Both the position numbers and the translations under genes were made by a program. A model generated the notes under the pieces. That model made no database searches. It had not been told where the DNA came from and saw only the letters and a list, made by a program, of their open reading frames with translations. A stretch of DNA of 5,874 nucleotides. Source: Dehalococcoidia bacterium (GTDB lineage Bacteria > Chloroflexota > Dehalococcoidia > JAENJB01). Shown here one piece after another: positions 1-5,161 of this stretch. Position 1 is the stretch's first letter. The number at the start of each line of letters is the position of its first letter. Location of the stretch: the NCBI GenBank assembly GCA_030690705.1, contig JAUYGE010000022.1, forward strand, positions 1-5,874, given 5' to 3'.

Positions 1-1947
1 CAACCGCTGAGAATCATCGATGTCACCTTGCGCGACGGCCACCAGTCGCTACTGGCGACGCGGTTGCACACGGCCGATATGTTGCCCATTGCCGCCGAGA
101 TAGATAAGGTGGGCTTCTACTCCGCAGAGGTCTGGGGCGGAGCCACCTTCGATGTGTGCACCAGGTTCCTGAATGAGGACCCGTGGGACAGGGTGCGCCT
201 GCTGAAGAAGCTGATGCCCCACACTCCCCTGCAAATGCTGCTCCGCGGACAGAACCTGGTCGGCTATCGCAATTACGCCGACGATGTGGTCGAAGCTTTC
301 ATCAAGCACTCCGCCGGTGTCGGCATAGACATCTTCCGCGTCTTCGACGCCCTCAACGACGAAAGAAACCTGGAGAAGTCCTTCAGCGTCATCAAGGCCT
401 GCGGCAAACATGTGCAGGGCGCTCTGTGCTACTCGCTGACCCAGCCGAGACTCGGCGGGCCGGTCTTCAACATCGATTATTATGTCAACAAGGCCCTGGC
501 TCTCCAGGCCATGGGCGCCGACAGCCTGTGCATCAAGGATATGGCCGGTCTCATCGCCCCGGATGACGCCCATGAGCTGGTCAAGGCGCTGAAGAAGGCC
601 CTGAACATACCAGTCATCCTTCACACCCATTACACCAGCGGCATGGCCTCGATGAGCTGCCTCAAGGCGGCCGAAGCCGGGGTGGACGCCATTGACGCCG
701 CCGTGGCGCCTTTTGCCCTGCGCTCGTCCCACCCCGCCATAGAGCCTATGGTCGCCGCCCTTGCCGGCACGGCGCGAGACACCGGACTGGACCTGTCCCG
801 GCTCTTCAAGATTGGGAACTACTTCGAGTCCATTGCGCCCAAGTACCGCGATTTCCTCGACCATACCCGGATGGCCGTGGTGGATACCGGCGTCCTCGAG
901 CACCAGCTGCCGGGAGGGATGATAACCAACCTGGTCTCACAGTTGAAGGAGGCCGGCGCCCTGGCCCGGCTGCCCGAGGTCTATGTCGAGCTCTCGCGGG
1001 TGAGGAAAGAGATGGGCCAGCCGCCGCTGGTCACGCCGACAAGCCAGATCGTCGGCATCCAGGCCGTGCAGAATGTCCTCTTCGGCCGCTATAAGATGGT
1101 CTCCCGCGAAGTCAAAGATTATTTCTGCGGCTACTACGGGCAGACCCCGGCACCGGTTGACCCGGAGGTACGGAAACTGGTCCTCTCCGGATACGAGAGG
1201 GGCGAGCAGCCCATAACCTGCCGCGTCGCCAACGTCCTGGCGCCGGAAATGGCGAAGGCGCAGGAATCCGCCGGGGGAATAGCCAGGGACATCGGGGATA
1301 CCCTGATTTACGCCCTCTACCCGACCACAGGAATGCGCTTCCTCCGGTGGAAGTACGGACTGGAGGCGCCACCCTCCGAGACGCATCAGAAGACGATGGA
1401 TGACGTACGGCGCGAGGATGAGCTCATCGCCAGAGCCAAAGGAGGCAAGCTCGTGGAGAAAGAGGAAAAGAAAGCACCGGCCCGCGGGGCCGGGGCGAGG
1501 ACCTTCAACGTGTACGTTGATGGCGAGTACTTCAAGGTGGAAGTGGAAGATGCTTCCGGCATCCACATGCCATCCCCCGCGGCGCCGGCCGCTCCCGCCC
1601 GTACACCCGCGGCCCGTGTCAGCCCGCCACCACCACCTCCTCCACCACCTCCTCCGCGGGTCGAGCCGATCAGGGAAGCCCTCACCCCCAGGACAGAGTC
1701 GCCGGCGCCCGTACCCCTCGCCGCCGGAGAGGTGGGCATCCACGCCCCCATGCCCGGCATCATCGTTCGCTACGACAAGAAGGAAGGGGACGAGGTTAAG
1801 GCGGGCGACATCATAGTAGTCTTCGAGGCCATGAAGATGGAGAATGCCCTGCCCAGCCCGGTCTCCGGCAAGGTGAAGAAGACCTTCCTGAAGAAGGGCG
1901 ATAAGGTCTCCAAAGACAGCCTGCTGGCGATTATCGAGGTAAGGTAG
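1..1947 (+). CDS. pycB: Pyruvate carboxylase subunit B / oxaloacetate decarboxylase alpha-type biotin protein (5' partial)
   Basis: The frame is open from base 1 and conserved family sequence (PLRIIDVTLRDGHQS) begins at codon 2, so the true start lies a few codons upstream; the TTG at 28 falls inside the conserved motif and is not the start. 648 residues are visible. Residues ~1-270 form the carboxyltransferase TIM barrel: metal ligands D12, H208 and H210 (HTHYTSG) and the lysine K179 (CIKDMAG) expected to be carboxylated. Residues ~285-480 match the PYC/OADA conserved domain. A Pro/Ala-rich linker (~515-570, with 11 consecutive prolines at 542-552) leads to a biotinyl domain with biotin acceptor K612 in AMKMEN, 36 residues from the C-terminus. 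The family moves CO2 between carboxybiotin and pyruvate/oxaloacetate. No membrane segment is seen and no decarboxylase beta/gamma genes follow, and TCA genes do, so anaplerotic pyruvate carboxylase is favoured over the Na+-pumping decarboxylase. A biotin carboxylase partner (PycA) is not in the window. S242 sits where many homologues have Thr (GTSQP). The annotation as a biotin carboxyltransferase is secure; the physiological direction is inferred. Confidence 0.93.
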   Translation, partial: QPLRIIDVTLRDGHQSLLATRLHTADMLPIAAEIDKVGFYSAEVWGGATFDVCTRFLNEDPWDRVRLLKKLMPHTPLQMLLRGQNLVGYRNYADDVVEAFIKHSAGVGIDIFRVFDALNDERNLEKSFSVIKACGKHVQGALCYSLTQPRLGGPVFNIDYYVNKALALQAMGADSLCIKDMAGLIAPDDAHELVKALKKALNIPVILHTHYTSGMASMSCLKAAEAGVDAIDAAVAPFALRSSHPAIEPMVAALAGTARDTGLDLSRLFKIGNYFESIAPKYRDFLDHTRMAVVDTGVLEHQLPGGMITNLVSQLKEAGALARLPEVYVELSRVRKEMGQPPLVTPTSQIVGIQAVQNVLFGRYKMVSREVKDYFCGYYGQTPAPVDPEVRKLVLSGYERGEQPITCRVANVLAPEMAKAQESAGGIARDIGDTLIYALYPTTGMRFLRWKYGLEAPPSETHQKTMDDVRREDELIARAKGGKLVEKEEKKAPARGAGARTFNVYVDGEYFKVEVEDASGIHMPSPAAPAAPARTPAARVSPPPPPPPPPPPRVEPIREALTPRTESPAPVPLAAGEVGIHAPMPGIIVRYDKKEGDEVKAGDIIVVFEAMKMENALPSPVSGKVKKTFLKKGDKVSKDSLLAIIEVR

Positions 1948-1965
1948 GATTGCTTAGTTTACACC

Positions 1966-2000
1966 GTCATTGCGAGGGGCAACCCCCCGAAGCAATCCGT
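1966..2000 (+). repeat. Outer REP-like unit, left copy
   Basis: This 35-base unit runs from gtcattgcgagg to ccgaagcaatccgt. It matches the reverse complement of 2215-2249 at 28 of 35 positions with no gaps; all mismatches lie in the central nine bases. Its centre forms a small G-C stem (1976-1979 with 1985-1988). It starts 18 bases after the pycB stop codon. Confidence 0.85.
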
Positions 2001-2013
2001 CCCCGTGTCCTCT

Positions 2014-2029
2014 ACCCCCTGGAGGGGGT
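2014..2029. repeat. Perfect 7-bp palindrome
   Basis: ACCCCCT at 2014-2020 and AGGGGGT at 2023-2029 are exact reverse complements separated by GG. It lies between the left outer and left inner units. There is no T-run after it, so it does not look like an intrinsic terminator. It is probably another piece of the repeat cluster. Confidence 0.6.
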
Positions 2030-2054
2030 CTTGCCCCAAAAGTACCGCCCCCGT

Positions 2055-2105
2055 GTCATCCCTTCGTTGCACTCAGGGCAGGCTCTGAGCGAAGCGAAGG
2101 ATCTC
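2055..2105 (+). repeat. Inner REP-like unit, left copy (long palindrome)
   Basis: The unit begins gtcatc and ends gaaggatctc. Inside it, 2061-2076 and 2085-2100 are inverted repeats matching at 13 of 16 positions around an 8-base loop (2077-2084). Its right half is also complementary to the unit at 2144-2177, so it could pair locally or with its partner. It is longer than the partner because it keeps both palindrome arms. Confidence 0.75.
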
Positions 2106-2143
2106 CAAGGGATGGGGCCTATCTGTGCTACACCAACCCCACC

Positions 2144-2177
2144 GAGATTCTTCGTCGCTTCGCTCCTCAGAATGACA
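2144..2177 (-). repeat. Inner REP-like unit, right copy
   Basis: Read on the minus strand this 34-base unit starts atgtcattctgagg and ends gaagaatctc. It shares the gtcat start, a ctgag core, the gcgaagcga block and the atctc end with 2055-2105, but lacks that copy's left palindrome arm. It therefore looks like a shorter subtype of the same element. Confidence 0.75.
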
Positions 2178-2214
2178 TTTAAGGCAAAGCCCATCAAGGG
2201 AGAGGGGAAGACTA

Positions 2215-2249
2215 ACGGATTGCTTCGGCACTTCGTGCCTCGCAATGAC
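2215..2249 (-). repeat. Outer REP-like unit, right copy
   Basis: This is the partner of 1966-2000 in the opposite orientation. Its centre is a perfect 5-bp stem with a 3-base loop: GGCAC 2227-2231, TTC, GTGCC 2235-2239. The stem differs in sequence from that of the left copy but keeps base pairing. It ends 20 bases before the start codon of the hydratase large subunit. Confidence 0.85.
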
Positions 2250-2257
2250 AGAGCCGC

Positions 2258-2263
2258 TAGAAT
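2258..2263 (+). promoter_or_regulatory. Possible -10 box directly upstream of the large-subunit ATG
   Basis: TAGAAT differs from the sigma-70 -10 consensus TATAAT at one base and ends six bases before the ATG at 2270. That would place a transcript start at or very near the ATG. No Shine-Dalgarno sequence is visible in 2250-2269, in contrast to the three genes downstream. No convincing -35 box lies 16-18 bases upstream; that position falls in the repeat. The call is tentative. Confidence 0.3.
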
Positions 2264-2269
2264 AAAGAA

Positions 2270-3523
2270 ATGGGAAAGACATTAGCTGAAAAGATACTGA
2301 GCCAGAAATCCGGCCAGGACGCCAGAGCCGGAGACATCGTCATCGCTCCGGTGGACCTGGTCTTTCTCCAGGACACTACCGGCCCCCTGACGGCGAGGCA
2401 GTTCCAGGCGACCGGCTTCCAGAGGCCGGCCAACCCCAAAGCATGCCACATCTTCATTGACCACGCCGCCCCATCGCCCAGCCGCGAGTTGGCGGACGAC
2501 CACATCTTCCTGCGCCGCTTCGCCCGGGAGACCGGCTGCGGCCTTTCGGACGTCGGAGAAGGCGTGTGCCACCAGTTGGTGGCCGAGCTCTGGGCCAACC
2601 CCGGCGACATCATCGTGGGCGCTGATTCGCACACGGTCACCGCCGGCGGAGTGGGCGCCTTCGCCACCGGGATGGGATCGAGCGACGTGGCCATCGCTAT
2701 GGCCCTGGGCCAGACGTGGTTCCGTGTGCCGGAGACCTTCAAGATAGCCGGCGAAGGGGACCTGGCCAGAGGGGTCACCGCCAAAGACATTATCCTCTAT
2801 CTCATCGGACAGCTCGGCGCCGACGGCGCCACCTATAAGTCATTGGAGTTCGTTGGCGCCGCCTTTTCCAAGATGAACATGGAGGGAAGGCTCACTATCG
2901 CCAACATGGCCATCGAGGCAGGCGCCAAGGTAGGGCTTTTCCCTTCCGACCGCGTCACCAGGGACTTCCTCAAAGCCGGGGGGCGCGGCGCCCGCTACCA
3001 GCCCATCCAGCCCGACGCCGACGCCACCTACGAGCGGGTGGTGGAGGTTGACATCCCCCGTCTGGAGCCGATGGTGGCCCGTCCTCACACCGTCGACAAT
3101 GTCGTGCCCGCCAGAGAGCTGAAAGGCACCAGGATTGAGCAGGTCCTTCTGGGCACCTGCACCAACGGCCGGCTGGGAGACCTGGCTCTCGCAGCCTCCA
3201 TCCTCAAGGGCAAGAAGTGCCACCCTGAGACCCGGCTTGTAGTAGCTCCGGCCTCCCGGGCCGTCTTCAAAGCCGCCATAGAGGCGGGATACATCACCGA
3301 CCTGCTGGATGCCGGGGCCGCCATAGTCACCGCCGGCTGCGGACCATGCCTCGGGCTGCACCAGGGCGCCCTCGGCAAGGGGGAGTCATGCCTGTCAACC
3401 TCGAACCGCAATTTCAAAGGGCGCATGGGTAATCCCGAGGGCTTCATCTATCTGGCCAGCCCCGCCACCGCGGCAGCCACCGCCCTGAGGGGGGAAATCA
3501 CCGACCCCCGTGAGGTGATATAA
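2270..3523 (+). CDS. leuC: Aconitase/3-isopropylmalate dehydratase-family large subunit (probable aconitase role)
   Basis: This 417-residue protein has the size of the LeuC/HacA two-subunit type, not of monomeric aconitase (about 750-900 residues). It carries the 4Fe-4S cluster cysteines C297 (GTCTNGR), C357 and C360 (AGCGPCLG), plus DHAAPSP (64-70), GADSHT (117-122), FATGMGSSD (131-139) and STSNRNFKGRMGNPE (377-391). The start at 2270 gives the usual MGxTxAEKIL beginning. The family interconverts hydroxy-tricarboxylic or hydroxy-dicarboxylic acids by dehydration and rehydration through the cluster, in the cytoplasm. The partner swivel subunit follows after 7 bases, then isocitrate dehydrogenase and malate dehydrogenase. 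This context argues for citrate-isocitrate isomerisation, although 3-isopropylmalate or homoaconitate cannot be excluded from sequence. The symbol is a family label. It is probably the first gene of the four-gene run, with no evident ribosome binding site. Confidence 0.93.
   Translation: MGKTLAEKILSQKSGQDARAGDIVIAPVDLVFLQDTTGPLTARQFQATGFQRPANPKACHIFIDHAAPSPSRELADDHIFLRRFARETGCGLSDVGEGVCHQLVAELWANPGDIIVGADSHTVTAGGVGAFATGMGSSDVAIAMALGQTWFRVPETFKIAGEGDLARGVTAKDIILYLIGQLGADGATYKSLEFVGAAFSKMNMEGRLTIANMAIEAGAKVGLFPSDRVTRDFLKAGGRGARYQPIQPDADATYERVVEVDIPRLEPMVARPHTVDNVVPARELKGTRIEQVLLGTCTNGRLGDLALAASILKGKKCHPETRLVVAPASRAVFKAAIEAGYITDLLDAGAAIVTAGCGPCLGLHQGALGKGESCLSTSNRNFKGRMGNPEGFIYLASPATAAATALRGEITDPREVI
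3512..3519 (+). promoter_or_regulatory. Ribosome binding site for the small subunit
   Basis: GAGGTGAT is an eight-base match to the extended Shine-Dalgarno complement of 16S rRNA. It lies inside the last codons of the large subunit, 11 bases before the ATG at 3531 and overlapping the coding end. This supports that ATG and suggests coupled translation of the two subunits. Confidence 0.8.
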
Positions 3524-3530
3524 TTCTTCC

Positions 3531-4031
3531 ATGATCAAAGGCAAGGCTCATAAGTTCGGAGACGATGTCTCCACCGACCTCATTGTGCCGGGGCGGCTGG
3601 CGCACCTGCGCAGCAATCTCCCTGAGCTGGCGAAGCACGTGCTGGAGGATGCCGACCCCACCTTCGCCGGACGGGTCAAGCCCGGCGACTTCGTGGTCGC
3701 CGGCAAGAACTTCGGCATGGGATCCAGCCGCGAACATGCCCCGCTGGTCATCAAGATGGCCGGCGTCAGCGCCGTCCTCGCGCGGTCGGTGGCCCGTATC
3801 TTCTTCCGCAACGCCATCAACCAGGGCCTCCCCATTCTGATTTGCGATACCTCCCGGATATCAAACGGCGACGAGCTCGAAGTGGACATGGCCCGGGGGA
3901 TGGTCAACGACATCACTTCAGGCGTGGAGCTGAGCTTCGGCAAGATTCCTCCGGTGATGATGGCCATACTGGGGAGCGGCGGGCTCATACCATATATTCA
4001 GAAATACAAAGGCTTCCAGCTCCCCGGCTGA
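3531..4031 (+). CDS. leuD: Aconitase/3-isopropylmalate dehydratase-family small (swivel) subunit
   Basis: This 166-residue protein has the usual length of LeuD/HacB. It contains GDDVSTDLIVPGR (10-22), the GSSREHAP motif (64-71, within GKNFGMGSSREHAP) and ARSVARIFFRNAINQGLPIL (84-103). The swivel domain closes over the Fe-S cluster of the large subunit and supplies substrate-binding Ser/Arg residues; the two form one cytosolic hydro-lyase. The loop after PGR, which helps choose between isopropylmalate, homoaconitate and related substrates in this family, is usually PGRYL or similar. Here it reads RLAHLRS (22-28), losing the tyrosine and gaining about one residue against LeuD as I recall it. 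This fits a non-standard substrate such as citrate/isocitrate, given the neighbouring genes, but is not proof. It starts 7 bases after the large subunit. Its last codons and stop lie in a strong hairpin (4014-4050). Confidence 0.93.
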   Translation: MIKGKAHKFGDDVSTDLIVPGRLAHLRSNLPELAKHVLEDADPTFAGRVKPGDFVVAGKNFGMGSSREHAPLVIKMAGVSAVLARSVARIFFRNAINQGLPILICDTSRISNGDELEVDMARGMVNDITSGVELSFGKIPPVMMAILGSGGLIPYIQKYKGFQLPG

Positions 4032-4050
4032 AGGTCGGGGGTAGCTGGAA
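4014..4050 (+). promoter_or_regulatory. Strong intercistronic hairpin over the small-subunit stop codon
   Basis: TTCCAGCT (4014-4021) pairs exactly with AGCTGGAA (4043-4050), and CCCCG (4022-4026) pairs exactly with CGGGG (4036-4040). That gives 13 Watson-Crick pairs with a 2-base bulge (GT, 4041-4042) and a 9-base loop (4027-4035) containing the TGA stop. The sequence after it is A-rich with no T-run, so it is unlikely to be an intrinsic terminator for the + strand. The icd ribosome binding site (4059-4063) is outside the stem. Possible roles are mRNA stabilisation or processing and setting the ratio of upstream to downstream products. Confidence 0.7.
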
Positions 4051-4058
4051 AGAAAGCC

Positions 4059-4063
4059 GAGGT
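4059..4063 (+). promoter_or_regulatory. icd: Ribosome binding site for icd
   Basis: GAGGT lies 9 bases before the ATG at 4073. It supports that ATG over any start further upstream, where the same frame is open back to 3842 but overlaps the small-subunit gene. Confidence 0.75.
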
Positions 4064-4072
4064 CCACTCCTG

Positions 4073-5161
4073 ATGGCAGCGTACAATATCACTCTCATCC
4101 CCGGGGACGGCGTGGGGCCTGAAGTAACCGAGGCCGCCAAGAGGGTCCTCGAGGCCACCGGGGTGACCTTTCACTGGGAGCTGGGCTATGCGGGAGACGG
4201 GGCCCAGGACAAGTACGGCACCCCCCTGCCGGACCATGTCCTTGAATCCATCAGGAGGAACAAGGTGGCCCTCAAGGGGCCGGTAACCACTCCCGTGGGC
4301 TACGGCTTCCGCAGCGTCAACGTGGCTCTCCGCAAGAAGCTCGACCTCTATGCCTGCCTGCGGCCCTGCAAGACCTATCCCGGAGTGCCCACCCGGTACA
4401 AGAATGTCGACATCGTGGTCGTCCGCGAGAACACCGAGGACCTGTACGCCGGCATCGAGTTCCAGAAAGGCAGCCCCGGGGCCGCCGATCTGATACGCCT
4501 CATCGGCGAGACCGGCAACGGCCCCGTGGGCCAGGACGCCGGCTTCAGCCTCAAGGTAATCACCGAGCATGGCTCTCGCCGCATTGTGAAGTTCGCCTTT
4601 GAATACGCCCGCGCCCACAACCGCAAGCGGGTGACCGCCATCCACAAGGCCAATATTCTGAAGTTCTCCGACGGCCTTTTCCTCTCCGTGGCCAGAGAGG
4701 TGGCCAAGGAATACCCGGATATCCGCTTCGACGACATGATAGTGGACACCCTGTGCATGAGACTGGTGCTGAGGCCGGAGCTGTTCGATATCATCGTGCT
4801 CCCCAACCTCTACGGGGACTTCGTCTCCGAGTTGTGCGCCGGGCTCATCGGCGGTCTCGGCATAGCTCCCGGCGCCAATCTCGGCGACAGCATAGGCGTC
4901 TTTGAACCCACCCACGGCAGCGCCCCCAAGTACGCCGGGCAGAACAAGGTCAACCCCATGGCTATGATGCTTTCCGGCGTCATGATGCTGCGCCATCTGC
5001 GGGAGACCAGCGCCGCCGACAGGCTGGAAGCAGCCATATCTAAGGTCCTCGCTGAAGGGAAGACGGTCACTTACGACCTCAAGACCAACCCGGGCGATAC
5101 CGCCGCCCGCACCTATGAAGTGGCCGACGCCGTTATCGAGAAGCTAAAAGAGGTAAAATAA
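4073..5161 (+). CDS. icd: Isocitrate dehydrogenase, probably NADP-dependent
   Basis: The 362-residue protein oxidises isocitrate to 2-oxoglutarate and CO2 in the cytoplasm. The start is set by MAAYNITLIPGDGVGPEV and the upstream GAGGT. The substrate motif SVNVALRKKLDLYACLRP (81-98) gives S81, N83, R87 and R97, matching S113, N115, R119 and R129 of E. coli Icd; isopropylmalate dehydrogenase lacks this SxNxxLR pattern. R118 and Y125 (VRENTEDLYAG) and K192 (HKANILKF) match R153, Y160 and K230. The cofactor region PKYAGQNKV (285-293) has K286, Y287 and V293, the E. coli NADP signature, and Y334 matches Y391; R395 is T338, with a lysine beside it. NAD enzymes typically have Asp-Ile at the first pair. 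Metal ligands are D225 and D249, but the third position is E253 rather than the usual Asp (GDFVSE instead of GDxxSD). It lies 41 bases after the small hydratase subunit, which would make its substrate, and abuts mdh. Confidence 0.94.
   Translation: MAAYNITLIPGDGVGPEVTEAAKRVLEATGVTFHWELGYAGDGAQDKYGTPLPDHVLESIRRNKVALKGPVTTPVGYGFRSVNVALRKKLDLYACLRPCKTYPGVPTRYKNVDIVVVRENTEDLYAGIEFQKGSPGAADLIRLIGETGNGPVGQDAGFSLKVITEHGSRRIVKFAFEYARAHNRKRVTAIHKANILKFSDGLFLSVAREVAKEYPDIRFDDMIVDTLCMRLVLRPELFDIIVLPNLYGDFVSELCAGLIGGLGIAPGANLGDSIGVFEPTHGSAPKYAGQNKVNPMAMMLSGVMMLRHLRETSAADRLEAAISKVLAEGKTVTYDLKTNPGDTAARTYEVADAVIEKLKEVK
5149..5154 (+). promoter_or_regulatory. mdh: Ribosome binding site for mdh
   Basis: AGAGGT lies within the last icd codons, 7 bases before the GTG at 5162. 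It supports a GTG start placed directly after the icd stop codon and so translational coupling. Confidence 0.75.

Larger units (their letters stand above)
1966..2249. repeat. Nested inverted-repeat cluster of four REP-like units
   Basis: Four short palindromic units are arranged symmetrically. The outer pair is 1966-2000 and 2215-2249, the inner pair 2055-2105 and 2144-2177. The left members read forward, the right members read on the opposite strand, and every unit begins GTCAT at its outward end. Between the inner units a TGGGG (2113-2117) faces CCCCA (2137-2141). The whole block could fold into one long imperfect hairpin or into several small ones. Its sequence style, e.g. gaggagcgaagcgacgaag, resembles dispersed REP/MITE-like repeats found in many bacterial genomes and often mis-annotated as small ORFs; that is recalled, not searched. 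I see no transposase and no clear target-site duplication at the outer ends. It separates pycB from the operon downstream. Confidence 0.82.
1948..2269. other. Intergenic region filled by a repeat cluster
   Basis: This is 322 bases between the pycB stop and the hydratase large-subunit ATG. I see no credible gene in it. Short open frames on both strands translate the repeats into low-quality peptides unlike any conserved protein. All but 18 bases on the left and 20 on the right belong to the inverted-repeat cluster at 1966-2249. No terminator with a T-run follows pycB, so any signal that ends pycB transcription or starts the downstream operon must lie in the repeats or in the short flanks. Confidence 0.8.

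Noticed and set aside
622..633. HTHY in PycB instead of HTHD as a damaged active site
   Set aside because: Both metal-binding histidines are kept, and HTHYTSGMAS is, as I recall, a common form in PycB/OadA proteins, so it is not a defect.
49..903. Long open frame on the minus strand (about 284 codons) inside pycB
   Set aside because: It lies wholly antisense to strongly conserved carboxyltransferase sequence and shows no recognisable domain. Long antisense frames are expected in GC-rich genes with C/G-ending codons. The same applies to minus-strand frames under the hydratase, icd and mdh genes.
2014..2029. Intrinsic terminator for pycB at the GC-rich palindrome
   Set aside because: The stem is GC-rich but is followed by a mixed sequence (cttgcccc) with no T-run on either strand, and the loop has only two bases.
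1966..2249. Insertion sequence or CRISPR array
   Set aside because: There is no transposase frame, no regular spacing and no identical direct repeats. The units are inverted pairs of unequal length, and I found no clear target-site duplication at the outer ends.
1950..2285. Small open frames on both strands in the pycB-hydratase gap
   Set aside because: They are translations of the inverted repeats. Peptides such as CHSEERSDEESR and VILRSEATKNL recur as spurious ORFs wherever this kind of repeat occurs, and one frame runs into the hydratase start.
3842..4072. N-terminal extension of icd back to an ATG at 3842
   Set aside because: It would overlap most of the second half of the small-subunit gene in another frame. 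Family sequence begins at the ATG at 4073, which has its own ribosome binding site.
4073..5161. 3-isopropylmalate dehydrogenase (LeuB) as the identity of the icd gene, suggested by the LeuCD-like neighbours
   Set aside because: The SxNxxLRxxLDLYAxxRP pattern and PKYAGQ cofactor region are those of isocitrate dehydrogenase. LeuB lacks the Ser/Asn pair at this site.
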